A DNA stretch of 11,335 nucleotides, from contig MGXJ01000049.1 of NCBI GenBank assembly GCA_001801345.1, positions 1,102-12,436 on the forward strand, read 5' to 3'. Shown here in pieces: positions 6,042-11,335 of the stretch (position 1 is its first letter; each line of letters begins with the position of its first letter). The notes under the pieces are model-generated. The model ran no database searches. It worked only from the letters and a program-made list of their open reading frames with translations, and was not told the DNA's origin. Origin of the DNA: Gammaproteobacteria bacterium RBG_16_37_9. GTDB taxonomy: Bacteria > Pseudomonadota > Gammaproteobacteria > UBA9339. The position numbers and the translations under genes are program-made.

Positions 6042-6797
6042 TTAAAAATGCACCGCCAATCCCAAGCTAACCTGATGCGCTCCAATATTACCAAGCTTAT
6101 AAGTGTATCTATTGGTATTATCTTTTCCGCTAACTTTATTATATCTACTGTAAATATACTCGGTGCGCAAGCTAAAAGTATCACTCATAAAAAACTCAGC
6201 ACCAAGACCAGCGCGCCAACCAAAATTGATTTTATTCGTAGTACTATTAAAAGCGCTACCAGAATCTGCTAGCTTTAACTTAACCAAGCTAGACCCAACA
6301 CCTAAACGCCCATAAAACAAATTCCCGGCCTGTGTCAAATATCCTGGAATAATATCAAATCCAACAAGTATGGGCTGCTTAACCGTCATTTTAGTAGTGC
6401 TGGTTGTTGTGGTAATATCTTTACTTAACATATTCAAAGCCAAACTTAACTCACTACCAATATAAAAGTGGCTAAAGTTAGTGCCAACCCCGCCATAAAT
6501 TCCACCGCCATAATTAATTGCATTTTTACTCTGGGCGTCAGCAGCAATAATGGATACACCATTATCTGTAACTTCTGGCTTTAAAGTCGTTAAACCAGCA
6601 CCAAGATTCATGCCTAAATACCAGGCTTTGTTTGTCTTTGATACCATTGCTGGCACGGCAAAATAACTTTCTTCCCCTTTTGGCTCAGGACCGCTAATAT
6701 CTCCCTGCTGATTGAAAGTACTAAGTTCTTCATCGGCAAAAACTGGAGATACAATTAACGTCGTAATTAATAAACTTTTTATGATTGGTTTTAGCAT
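6042..6797 (-). CDS. Outer-membrane beta-barrel protein (opacity/OmpA-like porin fold) with signal peptide
   Basis: The 251-residue precursor begins with a Sec signal peptide, MLKPIIKSLLITTLIVSPVFA, likely cut after Ala21 before DEELST. A low-complexity acidic linker follows to about residue 55. Alternating hydrophobic/polar strands rich in Gly and aromatics then run to the end: WYLGMNLGAGLT, YGGGIYGGVGTNF, FYIGSELSLAL, ILVGFDIIPGY, LFYGRLGVGSSL, FGWRAGLGAEF, FSLRTEYIYSRY and HQVSLGLAVHF. It finishes on Phe, the usual signal for outer-membrane assembly by BamA. This matches the small eight-stranded surface-antigen/opacity-type barrels; the exact role is not evident. GGAG sits before the ATG (minus strand, just beyond 6797). 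It converges on apaH across the repeat cluster and is probably monocistronic. Confidence 0.85.
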   Translation of the reverse strand: MLKPIIKSLLITTLIVSPVFADEELSTFNQQGDISGPEPKGEESYFAVPAMVSKTNKAWYLGMNLGAGLTTLKPEVTDNGVSIIAADAQSKNAINYGGGIYGGVGTNFSHFYIGSELSLALNMLSKDITTTTSTTKMTVKQPILVGFDIIPGYLTQAGNLFYGRLGVGSSLVKLKLADSGSAFNSTTNKINFGWRAGLGAEFFMSDTFSLRTEYIYSRYNKVSGKDNTNRYTYKLGNIGAHQVSLGLAVHF

Positions 6798-6834
6798 ACA
6801 AACTCCATATGACTGCTTGTTTTAGATGTTGCTA

Positions 6835-6863
6835 ATGTTAGCGCATGTCTTCTAGAATAGCAA
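6835..6863 (-). promoter_or_regulatory. Candidate promoter of the outer-membrane barrel gene
   Basis: On the minus strand TTGCTA (6858-6863) and TAACAT (6835-6840) are separated by exactly 17 bases. Each matches its consensus hexamer at 4 of 6 positions. The leader would be about 30-35 bases. A small inverted repeat GCTAA-tg-TTAGC (6831-6842) overlaps the -10 and could be an operator. Confidence 0.35.
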
Positions 6864-6909
6864 CGGATTGAGGAGAAACAACGGGCGCGTCATTAGAAAT
6901 TTACGATAA

Positions 6910-6931
6910 ATAATATTTTTGAAAATATTAT
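6910..6931. repeat. AT-rich perfect palindrome
   Basis: ATAATATTTT (6910-6919), a two-base centre, and AAAATATTAT (6922-6931) form a perfect 10-bp inverted repeat. It has no GC stem, so it is not a typical terminator. It could bind a dimeric regulator or be chance in AT-rich sequence. Confidence 0.4.
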
Positions 6932-6960
6932 CATGATAGCTCTGATTGGTAACTGCGGGC

Positions 6961-7073
6961 GGTAGCCGCAGACCCCGTTTAGAAACCTAACGGGGCAAGC
7001 TTTAGTCTGCGCTTTTTGGCAACGCAGGCTAAAGCTTGCCCCGTTAGGTTTCTAAACGGGGTCTGCGGCTACC
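6961..7073 (-). repeat. Palindromic MITE/REP-like element, copy B (full length)
   Basis: This 113-bp element has 51-bp arms that match with one mismatch (T at 7006 against G at 7028) around an 11-base centre CTTTTTGGCAA. Ends are GGTAGCCGCAG/CTGCGGCTACC, and each arm includes a nested CCCCGTTTAG...CTAACGGGG stem. By its asymmetric centre it lies inverted relative to copy A at 2483-2568, with which it shares 70 identical bases. It has no coding capacity, and no clear target-site duplication is seen. Confidence 0.9.
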
Positions 7074-7137
7074 AACGCGCTACCTAGTTTATATCTGATT
7101 AATACTATTCTAATAATGCGAACCTAGGAGAAAGGCG

Positions 7138-7926
7138 ATGGTTATAAACAACAAAATTGTAATAATACCCACTTGTGATTCAGTATTAAAAAAAGCACAA
7201 GAACTTTCCACACACCTACGTTTGCCACTAATTACACAAAACCAACTTATTAATAATTTTGCTTTCTTGCTAGCTGTTACTCCAGATCATCTAGAACTAC
7301 GAGAAAATAATGTTAAAAACTCTAAACCAATTTTTGTTGATTTTCTTGCTGCCAGCTTAAATTGGCGCATAAAACACGGCGGAGGGAAAAAACAATTAAT
7401 CGCTAAAGCCATTGGCATCAAAGGAAGTAAAAAACTACATGTTATCGATGCAACTGCTGGTTTTGGCATAGATGCATTTGTTCTTGCTTCTTTGGGATGT
7501 GAAGTGGTAATGCTAGAACGCTCGCCTATAATTGCTGCCTTATTAGAAGACGGTCTAAAACGTCTTAAAAAAGATCCTAAAAATCAAACCTTGAAAATAA
7601 GCTTACAAACCGAGCAATCTGCTACTTACATCAATAAACTAATCAAAGAAAATAGAGAGAAACCAGATGTAATATACCTAGACCCCATGTATCCAAAAAG
7701 ATCAAAAAATATCTTAAACAAAAAAACCATGCGAGTTTTACATGAAATAGTAGGAAACGATGATGACGCATCAGAACTGCTAAATCTTGCTTTAAATTGC
7801 GCAAAAAACCGCGTTGTCGTCAAAAGACCAAATTATGCTGACAACTTGGGATTGTTAAAACCCGACTTACAATTTTCCTCGAAAGGAAGTTGCAGATATG
7901 ATATATACTTTCCAAAAACCAAATAA
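7138..7926 (+). CDS. rsmJ: 16S rRNA (guanine1516-N2)-methyltransferase RsmJ
   Basis: The 262-residue protein (close to the E. coli enzyme's length) methylates G1516 of 16S rRNA with S-adenosylmethionine. It shows the family's characteristic blocks: VDFLAASLNWRIKHGGGKKQ (about 67-86), the SAM-binding motif DATAGFGIDAFVLASLG (104-120), the acidic ribose-binding end VVMLERSP (123-130), and the catalytic-loop motif YLDPMYP (180-186). The C-terminal VVVKRP and the SKGSCRYDIYF ending also fit RsmJ. The ATG at 7138 is preceded by AGGAGAAAGG. The downstream acetyltransferase's ribosome site overlaps this gene's stop, so the two are co-translated. Confidence 0.95.
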   Translation: MVINNKIVIIPTCDSVLKKAQELSTHLRLPLITQNQLINNFAFLLAVTPDHLELRENNVKNSKPIFVDFLAASLNWRIKHGGGKKQLIAKAIGIKGSKKLHVIDATAGFGIDAFVLASLGCEVVMLERSPIIAALLEDGLKRLKKDPKNQTLKISLQTEQSATYINKLIKENREKPDVIYLDPMYPKRSKNILNKKTMRVLHEIVGNDDDASELLNLALNCAKNRVVVKRPNYADNLGLLKPDLQFSSKGSCRYDIYFPKTK

Positions 7927-7930
7927 GGAG
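7927..7930 (+). promoter_or_regulatory. Ribosome binding site fixing the acetyltransferase start
   Basis: GGAG directly after the rsmJ stop TAA (7924-7926) lies 5 bases before ATG 7936. A GTG at 7930-7932 is in frame but overlaps this site, so ATG 7936 is preferred. Confidence 0.65.
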
Positions 7931-7935
7931 TGTTA

Positions 7936-8538
7936 ATGCTCACCGCTTCAACTGATTTTCCAATGCCAATCATTACTCCGCGATTGTTATTATGCCAACC
8001 GGTTGCATCTGATGCCAAAAAATATTTTGATGCGGTAACAGAATCCATGAATGAAATTACCCTATGGTTACCGTGGGCCAAGCATTATCCAACTATGATC
8101 CAAGTTATGGAATATATCAAAGAATGTAATAATAATTGGATTACAAAAAACAATAGTAATTTTGGCCTACCCCTTTGGATTTTTGAAAAAAACAGTAGCG
8201 AATTTATCGGTAATATTATTATATGGAATATTGCCTGGGATATCCCTAAGTTTGAATTTGGTTATTGGTGTCGCACTTCGCAAACTAAAAATGGATATAT
8301 TACAGAAGCAGTTAATGCTTTGACGCAATACTGTTTTAGGCAACTAGGAGTAAAACGCATTGAAATTCGCTGTGAAATAAATAATACACGTGCTCAACTA
8401 GTGCCTAAACGCTTGGGTTTTGATTTGGATGGAATTTTACGCAATAGCACTATTGCTGTCTCTAATGGCGCGCTTACCGACACCGTACTTTTTTCCTGTA
8501 TTGATCCAAAAAATTTGCCGATACTGGATATAAAATGA
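7936..8538 (+). CDS. GNAT acetyltransferase, RimJ/RimL-like
   Basis: The 200-residue protein has the RimJ/RimL-type layout. An N-terminal strand IITPRLLLCQPVASDA (12-27) is followed by a helical region with ITLWLPW, strand WIFEKNSSEFIGNIII (81-96), and FEFGYWCRTSQTKNGYITEAV (107-126), which includes the acetyl-CoA loop. KRIEIRCEINNTRAQLVPKRLGFDLDGILRN (140-170) matches the family's NxxSxxvxxrLGFxxEG region. The family acetylates N-terminal amines of ribosomal proteins or small-molecule or protein amines; the substrate here is unknown. The pyrophosphate loop reads SQTKNGY, somewhat off the usual Q/R-x-x-G-x-G/A. It is coupled to rsmJ. Its stop lies 12 bases from the stop of the convergent methyltransferase gene with no terminator between. 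Confidence 0.85.
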   Translation: MLTASTDFPMPIITPRLLLCQPVASDAKKYFDAVTESMNEITLWLPWAKHYPTMIQVMEYIKECNNNWITKNNSNFGLPLWIFEKNSSEFIGNIIIWNIAWDIPKFEFGYWCRTSQTKNGYITEAVNALTQYCFRQLGVKRIEIRCEINNTRAQLVPKRLGFDLDGILRNSTIAVSNGALTDTVLFSCIDPKNLPILDIK

Positions 8539-8550
8539 TAATGAGCCAAG

Positions 8551-9411
8551 TCAACCTTTTTTGCTTAAAACTATATACCCATCTTCCCAAATCGTTTCGT
8601 AGCTACCATCGGGCTTTTTACATCGATCAATATATTCATCTATTTTTTTATAGATATCGGTTTTTTTATCATTAGTTAGTTGATTAAATGCTTCTGGAGC
8701 AAAGCAATTATCAATTGTAAATGCTTTAACTATTTTTTCAAAACCTTTACGTTTTGGAAATTTAAAAAAACTTTGAACAAATGAAATTTCATATTGAATA
8801 CCCTGTCTATTCAAAGCAAGCTCAATTTCCTTGCTATTCAAATAATCTGATTTGATGGCTAAGTGTAGATCTGCCCATCCGCCCCTTGGAGCTAGCAGGA
8901 CTATCAATGCCTTTCCATTTGGTTCTATGGAATCATATATTTTTTTCAAGAAATAATCCCATTGATCACGTTTAACATAATAAAGGACATGTGAACAAAG
9001 AATAAAATCGTATAAATCATGAAGTTTAACGTTCTGAAAATTTTCAATAAAAGTTATGTAGCCACGACCCTTATGTTTTATTTGGTAAGCTTTGATGGGT
9101 TCAACAACAGCTGTTTTAGAAAAACTTTTTGCAACCTTTTCTGTTGCATAACCAGGACCAGGACCAATTTCTAAAAATTTATTTTTATGCGATATTTTTA
9201 GAAGTATTTTGGCTTCAATAAACAGTAATTGATTCTTAATTTGAGTGGTATTGTTAATAAAAAGAGTTTCAATACTCTCATATTCATTTTCTCCAAAATT
9301 ACTATTAAGTAATTCACCTTCTGCTTTTGTTCCGAGAATGCCTAACAAGAAAACAACAAGGATATTCCAAGAGATATAATTTAATTTAGTATATTTACCA
9401 GAATTTATCAT
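8551..9411 (-). CDS. SAM-dependent methyltransferase, histamine-N-methyltransferase-like, with N-terminal signal-like segment
   Basis: The 286-residue protein has a class I Rossmann methyltransferase core. Motif I is FLEIGPGPGYATEKVA (79-94), followed by the acidic strand end VVEP with Glu104. DFILCSHVLYYVKRDQW (135-151) and the post-motif strand GKALIVLLAPRGGWADL (166-182) come next. The LYYV block, a helix, an ALIVLL strand and a GGW then resemble the histamine N-methyltransferase group, though the substrate is unknown. Residues 1-32 are unusual: a polar lysine-containing start, hydrophobic core ILVVFLLGILG (17-27) and TKAEG, resembling a Sec signal peptide or membrane anchor. No alternative in-frame Met lies between this segment and the core. 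Its ATG overlaps the kinase stop by 4 bases, so the two proteins are made together. Export of a SAM-using enzyme would be surprising; membrane tethering facing the cytoplasm is an alternative. Confidence 0.75.
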   Translation of the reverse strand: MINSGKYTKLNYISWNILVVFLLGILGTKAEGELLNSNFGENEYESIETLFINNTTQIKNQLLFIEAKILLKISHKNKFLEIGPGPGYATEKVAKSFSKTAVVEPIKAYQIKHKGRGYITFIENFQNVKLHDLYDFILCSHVLYYVKRDQWDYFLKKIYDSIEPNGKALIVLLAPRGGWADLHLAIKSDYLNSKEIELALNRQGIQYEISFVQSFFKFPKRKGFEKIVKAFTIDNCFAPEAFNQLTNDKKTDIYKKIDEYIDRCKKPDGSYETIWEDGYIVLSKKG

Positions 9412-11335
9412 AGATTCGCCGCCTTACAAAGACTATCAATATCGGTTTTTAAAATTATTTTTAGATATCCCGGCACCTCTTCTTCTACAAAGTCCTTACC
9501 AGAAAATAGATAAAGCTTAGTAAAACCACTCTCATGTAACTGTTTTGCAAGTTCAATGCCGCTTATATTATTACTACCAAAATCGTTATCCATAAAAATC
9601 CTAGTATCTTTATCATAGTGAGATATATTATCCAAAAAGCGCATAGGATTATAATATTTATCTACAGTTTTATTGTAGTTCTTTAAAAAAGCCTCCACAG
9701 AATTAACCAAGGCCGCATTATCATCAATTATAACTATATCAATCTTCGTAGGTTTATCAACTTTAACACATGTTTTACTAACTTCACAGACCTCAATTGA
9801 TATATCTGAAGCTAATTGCTTGGGTAAAATCTTTATTCCACTTTTAATTGCAAGTTTACGCACTTCTATTTCAGCATAGTGGCTTGTTACTAACACAGCC
9901 CGTTTGACATTGGCTTTTTCTATAATATCTATCCCATTTAAATCTTGTTTTAGCAGCTCAAAGTCGGTTAATAAAAATACCTTTTCTTTTTCAGAAAAAG
10001 CATTAACAAATTCAATGGCTTGGTTACCCACAAGGAAATGCTTCAACTGCACCTCATTTAAACGATCTTTAAAACGCGAATCCCAGGCACCATGGATAGA
10101 CTGATCATCATCTAAAATAACTATTGTATCTCCTTTGTTTACTTTAATCTCTTTTGCTACCCAGTTAGGAGCTTCAATTGTGGGGAAGGTTAAAGTCATT
10201 TTAGTTCCTTCCCCTAGTTTAGAAGTAATAGCAAGTTTACCTTGATTGTGTTCTAAAGCCTCACGTATCTGAGTAAGTCCAATACCATGCCCCTTCTTCT
10301 TATCAGTGCCTACAACTGCATTATTTAGAATTTTATCGACTATTTCCTGAGGTAGCCCTTTGCCATTGTCTTGAACAATAATTTTAATATTATTTTTTTC
10401 TATACTCAAACCTAAATGTATTATTCCCTTTTTTCCCTCTAAAGCCTCTACTGCATTATTAACCAGATTAGATATCATCCGTTTAAAAGCAGATGATTGT
10501 ACCTTAATAAAAATAAACTTACATTCATGACAAAAATCATCAGAAAATTTAATATCCATTTCCTTATACTGATATTTCTTATCACTCAAAATTTGTGATA
10601 AAACCAAAGCAATCATAACAGGCTGTGGTTCTTCTTCTATTTCTAGTATTTTTGTGTCGTCTTTTTCATATCTACTTAATAAATTATTAGCAATATCAGC
10701 AATATTTATAGATGCGTCTCGTAAGGGTATACGAATCTGCTCGGGAATATCTTTTTCATAGGACTTTATTATCATTAATAGACTAGCAAGCGGTGAACGA
10801 ATGTCATGAACTACTTGGTCAACAACTTTCTTGAACTGCTCTTGTTCTTCCAATTTTACTCTTTGTCGTTCGGCTTCAAGTTTTAAAAGTTCAGCATTTT
10901 TCTCCACCGTAATGTCGGCTGCAGTACAGAGAACCCCAATGCTTTTTCCATTGCTGTCATATAGAGGACCTTTAAACACAGTAAAATATTTAGTTTCTCC
11001 AGTAGTAAGATTCTTAGTCAGCTCTTCTTTAGAGATTATTCTCCCAGTTTGCATCACCAAATTATTATGCTTAACTGCATTTTCTGCCATTTCAAATGGA
11101 AAATAGTCATATGGTGTTTTACCAATAAAATCGGTAATAGATTTGCCGCCAATGGACTTTATATTATGCTGATTTGCTCCCATAACAGCGTTATTCTCAT
11201 CAAACCAATAGAGATTCGTTGGAGTAATATCAGCGAGTTCTTTAAGGGTTGCAAACACTTCTTTTCTTGCAAGTCCTGTGCAGCGCTGTATAAGAATAAG
11301 TAAAATTGCTAACGGAGATTGCGTATCATAAGCAG
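9408..11335 (-). CDS. Hybrid histidine kinase: PAS - HisKA/HATPase - receiver - receiver, 5' open at window edge
   Basis: Numbering is from a GTG at 11256-11258. A PAS domain spans about residues 12-118 (NLYWFDENN ... DITVEK). It is followed by a charged helix (119-148), the H-box VVHDIRSPLASL with His151, N-box NLVNNAVEAL (Asn268), G1 DNGKG (297-301), G2 GHGIGL (323-328), and two receivers. Receiver 1 (about 376-487) has Asp383-385, acceptor Asp432, Thr458 and Lys480. Receiver 2 (about 506-613) has Asp512/513, acceptor Asp557, Ser586 and Lys604. All phosphotransfer residues look intact. No membrane segment is seen, so it should sense an intracellular cue through PAS. No DNA-binding output is fused. 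The GTG has a weak ribosome site, and the frame continues upstream without a stop to the edge, encoding YDTQSPLAILLILIQ, which resembles an H-box. I therefore treat the gene as 5' partial; a start at the GTG (616 residues) remains possible. Confidence 0.85.
   Translation of the reverse strand, partial: AYDTQSPLAILLILIQRCTGLARKEVFATLKELADITPTNLYWFDENNAVMGANQHNIKSIGGKSITDFIGKTPYDYFPFEMAENAVKHNNLVMQTGRIISKEELTKNLTTGETKYFTVFKGPLYDSNGKSIGVLCTAADITVEKNAELLKLEAERQRVKLEEQEQFKKVVDQVVHDIRSPLASLLMIIKSYEKDIPEQIRIPLRDASINIADIANNLLSRYEKDDTKILEIEEEPQPVMIALVLSQILSDKKYQYKEMDIKFSDDFCHECKFIFIKVQSSAFKRMISNLVNNAVEALEGKKGIIHLGLSIEKNNIKIIVQDNGKGLPQEIVDKILNNAVVGTDKKKGHGIGLTQIREALEHNQGKLAITSKLGEGTKMTLTFPTIEAPNWVAKEIKVNKGDTIVILDDDQSIHGAWDSRFKDRLNEVQLKHFLVGNQAIEFVNAFSEKEKVFLLTDFELLKQDLNGIDIIEKANVKRAVLVTSHYAEIEVRKLAIKSGIKILPKQLASDISIEVCEVSKTCVKVDKPTKIDIVIIDDNAALVNSVEAFLKNYNKTVDKYYNPMRFLDNISHYDKDTRIFMDNDFGSNNISGIELAKQLHESGFTKLYLFSGKDFVEEEVPGYLKIILKTDIDSLCKAANL

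Larger units (their letters stand above)
6798..7137. other. 340-base intergenic region between divergent barrel gene and rsmJ
   Basis: It holds the barrel gene promoter region (6831-6863), an AT-rich perfect palindrome (6910-6931), palindromic element copy B (6961-7073) and the rsmJ leader (7074-7137). The rsmJ leader carries AGGAGAAAGG at 7126-7135. I see only weak -10-like hexamers for rsmJ (TACTAT, TAATAA) and no convincing -35, so its promoter is not called. No small gene is supported. Confidence 0.7.

Noticed and set aside
6039..6272. 77-codon plus-strand ORF with a hydrophobic stretch, as a protein-coding gene
   Set aside because: It is antisense to the 3' part of the clearly coding barrel gene and has no family match. 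The leader-like sequence before it is reported as a finding, but the ORF is not annotated.
7287..8081. Minus-strand ORFs opposite rsmJ and the acetyltransferase (7287-7469, 7626-7823, 7833-8081)
   Set aside because: Shadows of strongly supported genes, with no ribosome sites or recognisable motifs.
9904..11303. Plus-strand ORFs opposite the hybrid kinase (9904-10104, 10831-11106, 11049-11303)
   Set aside because: Antisense shadows of conserved kinase and PAS sequence with biased serine/phenylalanine content.

Overview
This AT-rich window most likely comes from the chromosome of a gammaproteobacterium. The evidence is the set of typically gammaproteobacterial families: RsmJ, a YgfX-like protein, symmetrical ApaH and a DUF4389 protein. 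An inverse-autotransporter-like surface protein, many palindromic repeats and a soluble hybrid kinase would suit a host-associated lineage such as Legionellales/Coxiellaceae, but that placement is inference. No rRNA, tRNA, CRISPR array, transposase or phage gene is visible.

Left part (1-2568): the 3' part of a large surface protein runs off the left edge. It shows the end of an inverse-autotransporter (intimin-like) barrel, then a passenger with about 15 in-frame PAA(V/I)AQ repeats, a glycine-rich linker and an unrecognised helical C-terminus. A YgfX-like membrane protein faces it tail to tail and is divergent from a DUF4389 membrane protein. Their shared control region contains a perfect TGTGA-N6-TCACA palindrome overlapping an extended -10. 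A palindromic mobile-type repeat follows.

Centre (2569-7137): an apparent operon encodes a HAD phosphatase, a flavodiiron protein and a rubredoxin, i.e. an O2/NO-reducing enzyme with its electron donor. Then come apaH, flanked on both sides by TGTCATCC/GGATGACA palindromic elements, and a small outer-membrane beta-barrel protein on the minus strand. The 340-base gap 6798-7137 holds the barrel gene's promoter, an AT-rich perfect palindrome and a second, full-length, inverted copy of the palindromic element seen at 2483-2568.

Right part (7138-11335): rsmJ and a RimJ/RimL-type acetyltransferase are translationally coupled. Convergent to them is a minus-strand operon: a PAS - histidine kinase - receiver - receiver hybrid kinase whose stop overlaps (ATGA) the start of a histamine-N-methyltransferase-like SAM methyltransferase. 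That methyltransferase carries an N-terminal signal-like hydrophobic segment. The kinase frame stays open to the right edge and there encodes what looks like a second H-box with tyrosine replacing histidine. This kinase/methyltransferase pair is the most likely place for an undescribed system; the repeat-bearing surface protein is the next candidate.
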